This document shows, piece by piece, positions 25,471-34,106 of a stretch of 64,000 nt of DNA. The DNA comes from Bacilliculturomica massiliensis (GTDB taxonomy: Bacteria > Bacillota > Clostridia > Peptostreptococcales > Anaerovoracaceae): positions 310,001 to 374,000 of the forward strand of contig NZ_LR027603.1 of assembly GCF_900605495.1 (NCBI RefSeq), read 5' to 3'. Both the position numbers and the translations under genes were made by a program. The notes under the pieces were generated by a model. It saw only the letters and a program-made list of their open reading frames with translations. It was not told where the DNA came from and searched no databases. Within the stretch, counting starts at the first letter, position 1; the number at the start of each line of letters is the position of its first letter.

Positions 25471-26181
25471 ATGGAATTTGGACTGACGAAAAATGAATTG
25501 AAACTTCTGGCTGCTGCCGCCATGCTTGTGGATCACATCGGCGCGGTCCTGCTTCCTCAGTTCCTTGTCCTTCGGATCATTGGCCGGCTTGCCTTTCCCA
25601 TCTTCTCTTATTCGATCTATGAGGGATGCAGATACACGCATGACCGGAAAACTTATTTGCTCCAGATCTTTGGTCTGGGGCTGATCTGCATGGCCGGGTA
25701 TTACATATATGAAGGAACAGTGTTTGGAAATGTGCTGATCACGTTTTCGCTGTCCATATGTATTTTGTACAGCTTCCGGCTGTTGGAGGATAAGCTGCGC
25801 TGCGGGGAAAAGGGTTCGCCCATTCCCTTTATGGCTGTTTTAACAGGAGCGGCGCTGGTCTGCCGTGTGATCGAGGTAGATTATGGATTTGTGGGAGTGA
25901 TACTGCCCCTATGGGCGGAAGTATTCGCCTTTGCCGGGGAGCGGGCGGGCCGGTCAGATCCGGCATTTCAAAAACGCTTCTCGCTGACCGGTTTTGCGGT
26001 AGGCTTGCTTGTCCTCTCCTGTGCAGTGGGCAGCGTACAGATATTTTGTCTGTCAGCGCTGATCCCTCTGGCTCTGTCCAGCGGGCGGAAGGGGAGGCTT
26101 GACCTGAAGTATTTCTTTTACTTTTTCTATCCGGCGCATCTGATGGCTGTCAGCGCTGCCGCTGTATTGATGGAGATATGA
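25471..26181 (+). CDS. TraX-family membrane protein
   Basis: This integral membrane protein of about 236 residues has roughly eight hydrophobic helices. The TraX family signature is visible at the N-terminus (KLLAAAAMLVDHIGAVLLP), in the LRIIGRLAFPIFSYSIYEG stretch, and in the C-terminal YFFYFFYPAHL. TraX acetylates the pilin in F-plasmid conjugation, but chromosomal Clostridial homologues are common without any conjugation genes and may acetylate other surface molecules. ATG 25471 is favoured, with GGAG six bases upstream; ATG 25468 is possible. No other transfer gene is nearby. Confidence 0.82.
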   Translation: MEFGLTKNELKLLAAAAMLVDHIGAVLLPQFLVLRIIGRLAFPIFSYSIYEGCRYTHDRKTYLLQIFGLGLICMAGYYIYEGTVFGNVLITFSLSICILYSFRLLEDKLRCGEKGSPIPFMAVLTGAALVCRVIEVDYGFVGVILPLWAEVFAFAGERAGRSDPAFQKRFSLTGFAVGLLVLSCAVGSVQIFCLSALIPLALSSGRKGRLDLKYFFYFFYPAHLMAVSAAAVLMEI

Positions 26182-26272
26182 GACAAACTGTAGATGAAAT
26201 GAAAAGGTCAAAATTTTACGTATATCTGATCAGGGTCATTGGGTCGATGCTGAAAAAACCGGGGAGGTCAAT

Positions 26273-27166
26273 ATGTCGCTGCCGAAATACTACGAACTAT
26301 ATGTACCATTTCTAACAGCTATCAAGGATGGGAAAGTTCACACAATGAAAGAAGTGAAGTCAAGGGCCGCCGACTTCCTGGAGCTTTCTGAGGACGAGCG
26401 TTCAGAGCGGCTCCCCAGCGGAAATCAATCCGTTTATGATAATCGGATCGGATGGGCGAGGACATATTTAAAAAAGGCGGGTCTCATTGAAGCGCCTCAG
26501 AGAGCACATTTTGTGATCACGGCTGAGGGCAAGCGCCTGCTTGAAAGCAGTATACCGATCACAGACGATCTGCTGGCGGAAAAATACCCGTCGTTTGCTG
26601 AATTCAAAGGAAAGAAGCCGGCTGGATCCAACGGAACAACGGTAACGCAGGACACGGCGGAAACGCCGCAGGAAACATTAGAACGCGTATTTAAAGTGAT
26701 CAATGAGCAGCTGGCAGACGATCTGCTCACGGAGATCATGAATCAGCCGGCGGCATTTTTTGAAGCGCTCGTTGTGGATCTGATGAGCGCTATGTCTTAC
26801 GGAGATGGATTTGTCACAAAGGTCAGCAGAGACGGCGGGATCGACGGCATCATCCATGAGGACAAACTGGGGTTCAATTTAATCTACATACAGGCAAAGC
26901 GATGGGAGCCGAATACGACGGTCGGCAAGCCGGAAATTCAAAAATTCGCAGGTGCGATGATGGGACCGCCCAAAATAGAAAAAGGCTTATTCATCACGAC
27001 AGCGAAATTTTCTCAGGGCGCCAGGGAATTTGCGGAAGCACAGCACATCATTCTTGTTGACGGGCAGAAGCTTACCGAGCTGATGATCGAATATGGACTT
27101 GGAGTGTCCACCCTGAAGACCTATTGCTCAAAACGCATTGACAGCGATTACTTTTCAGACAACTGA
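26273..27166 (+). CDS. mrr: Mrr-type restriction endonuclease
   Basis: This 297-residue type IV restriction enzyme cuts DNA carrying foreign methylation. Residues about 1-90 are the winged-helix Mrr N domain (YYELYVPFLTAIKDGK, AARTYLKKAGLI-like segment). Residues about 150-280 are the PD-(D/E)xK catalytic domain: DLMSAMSYGDGF, DGGIDGIIHEDKLGF with the active Asp, and IYIQAKRW with the Gln-x-Lys. The MGPPKIEKGLFITTAKFS stretch is also conserved. GGGGAGG precedes the ATG. It is a stand-alone gene without a cognate methylase, as expected for Mrr. Its presence near the helicase pair and DUF6602 adds to the defence character of 12-27 kb. Confidence 0.93.
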   Translation: MSLPKYYELYVPFLTAIKDGKVHTMKEVKSRAADFLELSEDERSERLPSGNQSVYDNRIGWARTYLKKAGLIEAPQRAHFVITAEGKRLLESSIPITDDLLAEKYPSFAEFKGKKPAGSNGTTVTQDTAETPQETLERVFKVINEQLADDLLTEIMNQPAAFFEALVVDLMSAMSYGDGFVTKVSRDGGIDGIIHEDKLGFNLIYIQAKRWEPNTTVGKPEIQKFAGAMMGPPKIEKGLFITTAKFSQGAREFAEAQHIILVDGQKLTELMIEYGLGVSTLKTYCSKRIDSDYFSDN

Positions 27167-27206
27167 CCGACTGGGATCAAATAAAGAGAGGCGGGACATT
27201 TGCGCG

Positions 27207-27572
27207 ATGGACAGACAGGCGATCTTTGACTGGGTAAAACGACGGTACGGCAGCCAACCGGATTATCCGTGGTTTGATAACAATGCTGTGCTGCGGCATG
27301 AGGACAATAGGAAATGGTACGGCGTTATCCTGGAGGTGGAACGTAAAAAACTGGGATTGAACGGCGAGGGCTTTGCAGACGTGATCAATGTAAAAGCCGA
27401 CCCATTTCTCATCGGTTCTCTGCGGATGCGGGAGGGATTCCTCCCTGCTTACCATATGAATAAAGAGCGGTGGATCAGTATTCTTCTCGACGGGACTGTG
27501 CCGGAGGAGGAGATCAGAGATCTCATTGACCTGAGTTATGGGCTGACTCAGTCTAAGAAAAAGAAGAGATGA
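27207..27572 (+). CDS. MmcQ/YjbR family protein
   Basis: This protein of about 121 residues has the YjbR double-wing fold: RQAIFDWVKRRYG, the PDYPWFD turn, WYGVILEV, GFADVINVKADP and HMNKERWISILLDG. The family is a DNA-binding-like CyaY-related fold of unsettled function. ATG 27207 is the only good in-frame start for the family alignment; a GAGAGGCGGGA run lies upstream but is distant. It is followed by a clear terminator at 27632, so it may share a transcript with mrr (40-bp gap). Confidence 0.85.
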   Translation: MDRQAIFDWVKRRYGSQPDYPWFDNNAVLRHEDNRKWYGVILEVERKKLGLNGEGFADVINVKADPFLIGSLRMREGFLPAYHMNKERWISILLDGTVPEEEIRDLIDLSYGLTQSKKKKR

Positions 27573-27631
27573 ACTGGAGATCTGATCTTCATCAATACGG
27601 GCAGGCAAGTCGCGGCATAAGTGAAAATAAG

Positions 27632-27657
27632 AACCCCGCCGGTGGGCGGGGTTTTTT
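27632..27657 (+). terminator. intrinsic terminator after the YjbR gene
   Basis: AACCCCGCC (27632-27640) pairs with GGCGGGGTT (27645-27653), followed by a run of T. Confidence 0.92.
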
Positions 27658-27732
27658 CGTGCAGATCAATGATCAGAACGGCGAGGGGCGGAGCCGCCGT
27701 GGTCAACAGCGTCAGGCATCGGGCAGGAATGC

Positions 27733-28536
27733 CTAAAGCGGGGTCTGCGCGCTCCGCATCATATCCGCATACTGCGGCGTGCCCAGTCCGTAACCGCCGG
27801 CTACGTCCAGTATATGTCCGGTGATGTAACTGGAGTCGCTTCCGGCGAAGAAGGCTACAGCATTGGCAATATCCTCCGGTTCGGCCATGCGGTTCAGCGG
27901 TACGTGGGAGAGGAAGGAGCGGAGGAAGGATTCGGGCATATTTTTCATGGCGGCGTCGGTAGCGGTGAGCCCGGGAAGCACGGCGTTGCAGCGGATGCCG
28001 CTGCGGGCGTACTGCAGGGCGATCTGTTTCGTAATATTGTTGATAGAAGCCTTGGAAACGCCGTAACCGATCCGGGTGACGTCTGGGATCAGTCCGCCCA
28101 CGGAAGAGATATTGACGATGCTGCCCCCGCCCTGTTTCTGCATGTGGGGTATGACCAGCTTTGCGATGCGATAGACGCTGCCCAGATTCATGTCAAGTAT
28201 ATTCCAGAAAGCCTCTTCGCTTCCGCCCACCAGGTCCAGGTCCTCCGCGGGTTTTCCGATGCCGAAATTATTCACCAGAATGTCGATGCGGCCGGCCTGT
28301 CGGATCGTCTCCGCCACCATGGGCTCGTAGCTGTCTTTCTGCAGGGCGTCGAAGAACACAGGGGCCATGCGGTATCCGTCCGCCTCATAGCGCTCACAGA
28401 TCTCATGGGCTGCGTCTACCCGCCGGACGCCCATGTAGACGAAGGCTCCACGCTCAGCCAGCTTCAGGGCGCAGGCCAGACCGATCCCTTTGGTGGCCGA
28501 TGTGATCAGCGCCGTTTTATTTTCTAAATTTCTCAT
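27733..28536 (-). CDS. short-chain dehydrogenase, 7-alpha-hydroxysteroid-dehydrogenase-like
   Basis: This 267-residue NAD(P)-dependent oxidoreductase probably oxidises the 7-alpha-hydroxyl of bile acids. ATG 28536 follows AGGAGG; the longer frame has no ribosome site. The nucleotide-binding motif is ALITSATKGIGLA, with the TS..GIG variant seen in clostridial 7-alpha-HSDHs. It also has VYMGVRRVDAA, DILVNNFG, the catalytic Ser in IVNISSVGG, YGVSKAS with Tyr and Lys, CNAVLPGL, and a C-terminal VAGGYGLGTPQYADM that resembles the Clostridium absonum/sardiniense enzyme. Substrate assignment rests on remembered similarity; another hydroxysteroid or a general SDR role is possible. It is divergent from ahpC. 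Confidence 0.75.
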   Translation of the reverse strand: MRNLENKTALITSATKGIGLACALKLAERGAFVYMGVRRVDAAHEICERYEADGYRMAPVFFDALQKDSYEPMVAETIRQAGRIDILVNNFGIGKPAEDLDLVGGSEEAFWNILDMNLGSVYRIAKLVIPHMQKQGGGSIVNISSVGGLIPDVTRIGYGVSKASINNITKQIALQYARSGIRCNAVLPGLTATDAAMKNMPESFLRSFLSHVPLNRMAEPEDIANAVAFFAGSDSSYITGHILDVAGGYGLGTPQYADMMRSAQTPL

Positions 28537-28646
28537 GTATATTCCTCCTGGATTGGTATTTTTATCTGGTCGGTCGTTCTGTTTCTCCAGCTGCGCGGGC
28601 CGCGGTCTTTGCAGGAGTCGCAGTGCGGGCCGTTCTTTTTTAGTAT

Positions 28647-28674
28647 GAAACGAACAGGCCGTTTTATTCGTTTT
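28647..28674. promoter_or_regulatory. inverted repeat in the SDR/ahpC divergent promoter region
   Basis: AAACGAA (28648-28654) and TTCGTTT (28667-28673) form a 7-bp inverted repeat with a 12-base gap, centred between two divergent genes. It could be an operator for a redox or bile-acid regulator. No regulator gene is adjacent. Confidence 0.4.
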
Positions 28675-28768
28675 CGCCCTCATTTAAGAGCCTTTTTAAA
28701 GCCGCATAAAAAATCCCGCATCGCAGATACTGATTCTGAAACTATGTAGAAATAAGGAGGATTACAGT

Positions 28769-29332
28769 ATGTCGTTGATTAACAAAAAGTTGGAGGATTT
28801 CAAGGTCCAGGCATATCAGGAGGGTCAGTTCAAGGAAGTGACGAGAGATTGTCTCGAAGGGCACTGGTCGGTCTTTGTCTTCTATCCGGCGGATTTTACA
28901 TTTGTCTGCCCCACAGAACTGGGCGATCTGGCGGATAATTACGAGCGTTTTAAAGAGATCGGGTGCGAGATCTATTCCGTTTCCACGGACACGCATTTCG
29001 TTCACAAGGCCTGGGCGGATACGTCCGATACCATCGGAAAGATCAAGTACCCCATGCTGGCGGACCCCACGACGGCGCTGGCTCGTATGTTCGACGTGCT
29101 GATCGAGGAAGAAGGGCTGGCTCTGCGCGGCACGTTTATCGTAAATCCGGAGGGTGTGATCAAAGCTTACGAAGTGAATGACAACAGTATCGGACGCGAT
29201 GCGGACGAGCTGCTGCGCAAGGTCCAGGCAGCTCAGTTTGTGGCGGCCCACGGCGATCAGGTCTGCCCGGCGAAGTGGAAGCCGGGCGCGGATACACTGG
29301 CGCCCAGCATGGATCTGATCGGAAAGATCTGA
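28769..29332 (+). CDS. ahpC: alkyl hydroperoxide reductase subunit C (2-Cys peroxiredoxin)
   Basis: This 187-residue peroxiredoxin reduces H2O2, organic peroxides and peroxynitrite. The peroxidatic Cys47 is in FTFVCPTE and the resolving Cys near 168 is in DQVCPAKW. VSTDTHFVHKAW and the YPMLADPT segment are typical of AhpC1. AGGAGG precedes the ATG. The next gene encodes a TrxB/AhpF-like reductase that would return electrons to it, about 120 bp downstream on the same strand. The family member looks complete and functional. Confidence 0.97.
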   Translation: MSLINKKLEDFKVQAYQEGQFKEVTRDCLEGHWSVFVFYPADFTFVCPTELGDLADNYERFKEIGCEIYSVSTDTHFVHKAWADTSDTIGKIKYPMLADPTTALARMFDVLIEEEGLALRGTFIVNPEGVIKAYEVNDNSIGRDADELLRKVQAAQFVAAHGDQVCPAKWKPGADTLAPSMDLIGKI

Positions 29333-29452
29333 TGAGCCGTATTCGTTAAAAGAATACAGATATGCATTTATTTTCATTCAGCTGCCAAGCGGCCGTCACC
29401 GCGCGCCGCTTGGCAGCTGATGATGGAAAGGAAACCGCAGGAGATGATGGAA

Positions 29453-31198
29453 ATGGAAACTATGCAGCAAATATATGACCTGATCATTCTGGGCGGCGGA
29501 TGCGCGGGTCTGACCGCCGGCATCTACGCCGGCCGCGCAAAGATGCGCACGGTCATATTGGAGAACAAACAGGCGGGAGGTCAGGCGGCCACCACCGATG
29601 AGATCGCCAATTATCCAGGCTTCTCCAGTATCGCAGGACCGGAACTTGCAGATCGCATGCTGGAGCAGGCCAGGTCCTTTGGAGCAGAGTATATTACGTG
29701 CGACGTGCAGAGCGTCAGATTGACGGGGGAGATCAAAGAAGTCGCCACAGCCACGGGCGTCTATCGCAGCAGAGCCATTATACTTGCCACAGGGGCGAAC
29801 CCGAAAAAGCTGGGATTTGAGGGTGAAGATGAATTTCGGGGCCGCGGTGTGGGCTACTGCGCCACCTGTGACGGATTTTTCTTTGAGGACAAGGACATTT
29901 TCGTGATCGGCGGCGGATACAGCGCGGCAGAGGAAGCGCTCTATCTGACCCGGTTTGGGAAAAAAGTCACCATACTGGTGCGGAAAGACCGTTTTCGGTG
30001 CGCGCAGTCCATTGTGGATAAGGTCATGTCTCATCCGAAGATCGAGGTCCGGTTCAACACGGAGATCGAGAAAGCATTTGGCGGAGATCTGCTTCAGGGA
30101 GCCGTATTCAAGAATAATAAGACCGGCGAGACTACGGAATATCGGGTGTCCGAGCAGGACGGCACTTTCGGCATCTTCGTCTTTGTGGGGTATGAACCGG
30201 CGTCTTCACTCTTTGCGGGTCAGGTGGATCTGGACGGGCAGGGCTATGTAAAAACGGGAGAGAATATGGAGACCGGCGTGCCGGGCGTATTTGCCGCAGG
30301 CGATCTGAGACCCAAGCTGCTCAGGCAGCTGGTGACGGCCACTGCGGACGGAGCGGTGGCGGCTGTGCAGGCGGAAAGATACGTGGCAGAGCAGAAGGAA
30401 AAATACGGGATAAGGGATGGAGCGGCCGGTGGGGATGGCGCTCCGTACAGCTCCGGCGCCACGGCCGGCGGGAGCCGTGCAGGAGACGGCAGCAGTATGG
30501 ACGTCACAGACCGTACCGCCGGAGAGATCAGCGGGAAGAAGTCTGACGACCGGACGGGAGAACACCTGACTGCGGAGATCCGCAGGGAGGTCGCCGCCGT
30601 GTTTGAAAAGTTGGAACGGGATGCAGTACTGATCTGCATGGTGGACGACAAAGTGGAAAAGTCAAAGGAACTGGCGGCTTTTCTCAAGGAAGTCTGCTCT
30701 CTGAGCAGTCATCTTAAGTTGGAGATCTACAGCGTTGGACAAAGACCTGAGGTGGAGGAACAGATCCGTCTGGAGCGGCTGCCGGCCGCGGCGCTGCTGG
30801 ATGAACACCGAAATTATACAGGAGTGAAGTTCAGCGGTATTCCGGGGGGACACGAATTCAATTCCTTTATCCTGGCCATCTACAATCTGGCCGGACCGGG
30901 GCAGGAAGTGGGCGAAGCTCTCCGCTCCAGAGCAGAAAAGATCGAAAAACAGGCTCGACTGCAGATCGCCGTGTCTCTGTCCTGTCACTTCTGTCCCGAG
31001 ACAGTGGCTGCAGCGCAGCGTCTGGCGATCCTGAATCCGTGCATCGAGGCGGAAATGATCGACATGGGCCTTTTCCCGGAACTGAGGAAGAAGTATAACA
31101 TCATGAGCGTGCCCGCCGTCATCCTCAACGGCGGAAAGATCGCGTTCGGCGCACAGAATATGGAAGCGATACTTGGAATGATCGAGAAGGACGCGTGA
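29453..31198 (+). CDS. AhpF/TrxB-like flavoprotein with permuted domain order
   Basis: This NADH-dependent peroxiredoxin reductase has about 581 residues. ATG 29453 is chosen because AGGAG ends nine bases before it; upstream ATGs at 29420 and 29444 lack proper spacing. The thioredoxin-reductase module comes first: an FAD-binding loop near residue 10 (GGGCAG, usually GGGPAG), redox CATCDG near 140, the NAD site VIGGGYSAAEEA and GVFAAGDL. After a Ser/Gly-rich linker (about 315-365) comes a double thioredoxin-fold domain (about 370-580) with CHFCPETV, which in classical AhpF is N-terminal. The same parts are present in reverse order. It follows ahpC and overlaps the region just before the MFS gene. 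Confidence 0.87.
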   Translation: METMQQIYDLIILGGGCAGLTAGIYAGRAKMRTVILENKQAGGQAATTDEIANYPGFSSIAGPELADRMLEQARSFGAEYITCDVQSVRLTGEIKEVATATGVYRSRAIILATGANPKKLGFEGEDEFRGRGVGYCATCDGFFFEDKDIFVIGGGYSAAEEALYLTRFGKKVTILVRKDRFRCAQSIVDKVMSHPKIEVRFNTEIEKAFGGDLLQGAVFKNNKTGETTEYRVSEQDGTFGIFVFVGYEPASSLFAGQVDLDGQGYVKTGENMETGVPGVFAAGDLRPKLLRQLVTATADGAVAAVQAERYVAEQKEKYGIRDGAAGGDGAPYSSGATAGGSRAGDGSSMDVTDRTAGEISGKKSDDRTGEHLTAEIRREVAAVFEKLERDAVLICMVDDKVEKSKELAAFLKEVCSLSSHLKLEIYSVGQRPEVEEQIRLERLPAAALLDEHRNYTGVKFSGIPGGHEFNSFILAIYNLAGPGQEVGEALRSRAEKIEKQARLQIAVSLSCHFCPETVAAAQRLAILNPCIEAEMIDMGLFPELRKKYNIMSVPAVILNGGKIAFGAQNMEAILGMIEKDA

Positions 31199-31200
31199 TT

Positions 31201-32466
31201 ATGGGAAAAAAGAAATTACATTACGCCTGGATCATTCTGCTGAGCGTCATCCTGATCCGCGGTTTTGCCGGAGGAGGGATCAACATGACCTCCGGACTTT
31301 TCCTGTCGCCGGTCTCTCAGGATATCGGCGTGGGGATCGGCAGCCTGTCCATCTATCTGAGCATCACATCCTTTGTGATGGTACTGTGGTTCCCCATAGC
31401 GGGAAAACTGATCAACAAGTATGACGTCCGTCTGATGGCGGTGGCGGGGGCCGTATTTCAGGCGCTTTCCTTCGCCGCCTTCGGCCTGATGGATTCCGTG
31501 TTTGGATGGTATCTGCTGGCGATCCCTCACGCCATGGGTGCGGCTGTCCTGGTCAATCTGCTGGGGCCGATCATGATCAACCGCTGGTTTTCCAGAAACG
31601 CCGGTACCATGATGGGTATATTGATGGCTTTCGTGGGACTGTTCGGAGCCGTGCTGCAGCCGCTCACATCCAATATCATCGCTGACGACGGCTGGCGGAC
31701 CGCTTACTTTTTCGTGGGCGGCGTCACTTTTGCGGTGGTGGTTCTCACGGCGCTGCTGCTGATGAAAAACCGGCCGGAGGATCTCGGCCTTGCGCCCTTT
31801 GGCGCGGAGAGGGGGGGCCGGGAGAAACGCCGAACAAATACGGAAGACGACGGGATAGAGATCGCGGAGAAGGACGCGGTGCGTTCCGCTTCCTTCTATC
31901 TTCTCATTCTGTTTATGATCGCCATCACAGGGACGGGGATCTTTACCCAGCATATTCCGACCTACGGAGCGCTGCTGGGCTACCGGCTGCAGGATGTGGG
32001 GAATGCCCTGGCCTTTGCATCCATCGGCAACGCTTTGGGCTCCGTGGTGATCGGGATGATCAGCGACCGGATCGGCAGTCTGCGGACGTGCTATGGCATG
32101 ATCGGACTGGGGATCCTGGCGGTTACCGGCTTCTTTTTCAGCGGAAGCAGCTTTCTGATATTCAGCCTTTCCACTTTTTTGCACGGACTGGTCAGCGCCG
32201 GTATTATGGTTCTGGCGCCCATTTTGACGCTGAAATTTTACGGCCGCAGGGATTATGAAAAGATCTTTGCCAAAGTGTCCATGGGCGCGCCTATCGCGTC
32301 CATCATACTGATACCGGCTTACGGATTTGTGTACGATTTCATGAACGATTATTCGCTGGTCCTTTTTGGAATGCTGGGTCTGTTTATCGCGGCGCTGTTC
32401 TGTATTGCCGCAGGCTGGCGCAGACGATGTACTGCAGAGGGTTGTCCCGGCTGGCGGAACGGCTGA
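31201..32466 (+). CDS. MFS transporter, OFA-like
   Basis: This carrier has about 421 residues and 12 membrane helices, with a charged loop in the middle (GGREKRRTNTEDDG). The N-terminus (HYAWIILLSVILIRGFAGG) and GLFLSPVSQDIGV resemble the oxalate/formate and monocarboxylate group of MFS carriers. ATG 31201 gives proper spacing to AGAAGGA; the GTG at 31195 overlaps the reductase stop. Tight linkage to ahpC/ahpF-like genes suggests co-expression, but the substrate is unknown. Confidence 0.85.
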   Translation: MGKKKLHYAWIILLSVILIRGFAGGGINMTSGLFLSPVSQDIGVGIGSLSIYLSITSFVMVLWFPIAGKLINKYDVRLMAVAGAVFQALSFAAFGLMDSVFGWYLLAIPHAMGAAVLVNLLGPIMINRWFSRNAGTMMGILMAFVGLFGAVLQPLTSNIIADDGWRTAYFFVGGVTFAVVVLTALLLMKNRPEDLGLAPFGAERGGREKRRTNTEDDGIEIAEKDAVRSASFYLLILFMIAITGTGIFTQHIPTYGALLGYRLQDVGNALAFASIGNALGSVVIGMISDRIGSLRTCYGMIGLGILAVTGFFFSGSSFLIFSLSTFLHGLVSAGIMVLAPILTLKFYGRRDYEKIFAKVSMGAPIASIILIPAYGFVYDFMNDYSLVLFGMLGLFIAALFCIAAGWRRRCTAEGCPGWRNG

Positions 32467-32611
32467 GATGCTTGGACCCATTTCGCATCTTTTCACATAT
32501 CGCGGAATGGTACCCAATATACTGGAAACAGGAGAGACGTCCGCGCCGTGCGCGCATACCGGCGCGCGGCGTTTCATTTTCTCTGAATTCAGGAATATGG
32601 GGTGATGAAAT

Positions 32612-33433
32612 TTGATTATAATGATCCGAAAGAGAACATTGAAGGTAGTTTTGCCCTGTCTGCTGGCGGTCTGTGTGGCCGCGGGAGGAGCGGCCGCCTG
32701 GTCAAAGCTGGCCGGCGGGGCGCAGACGGCGGAGACCGCGGCGGACGGCAACTGGGGCCTGAGTTTTCAGCAGGAAGGTCAGACGCCTGTGGGAAACGCT
32801 GCGGCAGATTACCTGAAGCAGTACGACGCTTACTATGCAGGTCCCATGGATAAAAAGGTGATCTATCTGACCTTTGACGCCGGTTATGAAAACGGTTATA
32901 CGCCGGCGATCCTGGACGCTCTGAAAAAACACAACGCCAAGGCTGCGTTCTTTGTCGTGGGCAATTACATAGAGACCAGCCCGGACCTGGTGAAGAGGAT
33001 GGTGGAGGAAGGACATATAGTGGGAAACCATACTTTTTCTCATCCCGACATGTCTAAGATCGCAGATCAGGCCGCTTTCCACAACGAGATACAGTCGCTG
33101 GAGCAGCTTTACAAAGAGACTACGGGACAGGATATGAAAAAATACTACAGGCCGCCCCAGGGGAAGTACAGTGAGAGCAATCTGAAGATGGCCCACGAGA
33201 TGGGGTACAAAACGATCTTTTGGAGTCTGGCTTACGTGGACTGGTATGTCGATAAGCAGCCTTCAGCCCAGGAGGCTTTTGACAAGCTGATCCCCCGTAT
33301 CCATCCGGGAGCGGTAGTGCTTTTACACAGCACTTCCAAGACCAATTCTGAGATCCTCGACGAACTGCTTACCAAATGGGAGCAGGAGGGCTACACCTTT
33401 GGGACGCTGGACGATCTGTGCGGCGCGTCCTGA
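32612..33433 (+). CDS. PdaA-like polysaccharide deacetylase
   Basis: This 273-residue exported or membrane-anchored enzyme is of the family that removes acetyl groups from peptidoglycan N-acetylmuramic acid, needed for muramic-delta-lactam in spore cortex. A hydrophobic anchor lies near residues 10-30. The NodB domain (about 80-270) has motif 1 as LTFDAGYENGY (the DAG form, typical of PdaA), motif 2 NHTFSHPDM with the two metal His, motif 3 RPPQGKYSE and a late VVLLHSTS motif. The start is TTG 32612, eight bases after GGGGTG; ATG 32621 is an alternative. If PdaA, the host is probably a spore former or recently descended from one. Confidence 0.88.
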   Translation: MIIMIRKRTLKVVLPCLLAVCVAAGGAAAWSKLAGGAQTAETAADGNWGLSFQQEGQTPVGNAAADYLKQYDAYYAGPMDKKVIYLTFDAGYENGYTPAILDALKKHNAKAAFFVVGNYIETSPDLVKRMVEEGHIVGNHTFSHPDMSKIADQAAFHNEIQSLEQLYKETTGQDMKKYYRPPQGKYSESNLKMAHEMGYKTIFWSLAYVDWYVDKQPSAQEAFDKLIPRIHPGAVVLLHSTSKTNSEILDELLTKWEQEGYTFGTLDDLCGAS

Positions 33434-33466
33434 TCTACTTCGCCGGGCTTTGCGGCAGACACTGAG

Positions 33467-33537
33467 AAAACAGGATGCTTTTGCGGATGACGGCCTGGGA
33501 GGCAGGCTGTGGTCCGGAAATGCGTCCTGTTTTTTTG
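33467..33537 (+). terminator. terminator after the deacetylase gene
   Basis: AAAACAGGATGC (33467-33478) pairs with GCGTCCTGTTTT (33522-33533) with one G:T-type mismatch; a T-run continues to 33537. A 43-base loop makes it long but the stem is good. Confidence 0.7.
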
Positions 33538-33551
33538 TGACACGAAATAAC

Positions 33552-33595
33552 AAAAAAGTTTACCCTGTGAAAGTGAGCCTGCAGGAAACTTTTTT
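33552..33595. terminator. second, symmetric hairpin before the thioesterase gene
   Basis: AAAAAAGTTT (33552-33561) and AAACTTTTTT (33586-33595) form a perfect 10-bp stem, extendable through CC.TG/CA.GG. A- and T-runs on the two sides allow function on both strands. Confidence 0.6.
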
Positions 33596-33613
33596 ACTTT
33601 GCCGAAAATGTGA

Positions 33614-33619
33614 TACAAT
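33614..33619 (+). promoter_or_regulatory. -10 element for the thioesterase operon
   Basis: TACAAT in the extended form TGATACAAT lies 38 bp before the thioesterase ATG; the -35 region is AT-rich without a clear consensus. Confidence 0.45.
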
Positions 33620-33656
33620 AGTCTACAGATAATAGAAGAAAAAGGAGAAAGAGAAC

Positions 33657-34106
33657 ATGATCGAATGGAGAAATGATATCCGCGTGCCATACGCAGACAC
33701 GGACGCAATGGGCGTGGTCTACCACATGAATTACATCAAATATTTTGAGGTGGGCAGAGGAGAGATGATGCGCGGTCTGGGATTTCCCTACCGTGAGATG
33801 GAAAAAGAAGGAATGATGCTGCCTGTCATCGAGTGCGCATGCAAATATAAGACGCCGGCGGTCTACGACGATGTGCTGGAGATCAGGAGCATTCTGACGG
33901 AGGTAAAGAGCGCGTCCATCAGGGTGGATTACGAGATCCGCAGAAAAGAAGACGGCGTGCTGCTGGTGACGGGAATGACCCGCCACGCAGTGACGGACAA
34001 GTCGATGAAGCCGGTCCGGCTGAAGACCCATTTCCCTGCGTTTTACGCAAGTATGACGGGGGAGACGGAAGCAGAGGATACGGAAAAGAACAGGAATGGA
34101 AGATGA
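33657..34106 (+). CDS. YbgC/4HBT-type acyl-CoA thioesterase
   Basis: This 149-residue hot-dog-fold enzyme hydrolyses acyl-CoA thioesters. The catalytic stretch YADTDAMGVVYHMNYIKYFE carries the Asp and the 4-hydroxybenzoyl-CoA thioesterase signature. The remaining residues up to about 130 fit the fold, and a short charged tail follows. AAAGGAG precedes the ATG. It overlaps the next gene by four bases (ATGA), so the two are translationally coupled. The natural acyl group cannot be told from sequence. Confidence 0.92.
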   Translation: MIEWRNDIRVPYADTDAMGVVYHMNYIKYFEVGRGEMMRGLGFPYREMEKEGMMLPVIECACKYKTPAVYDDVLEIRSILTEVKSASIRVDYEIRRKEDGVLLVTGMTRHAVTDKSMKPVRLKTHFPAFYASMTGETEAEDTEKNRNGR

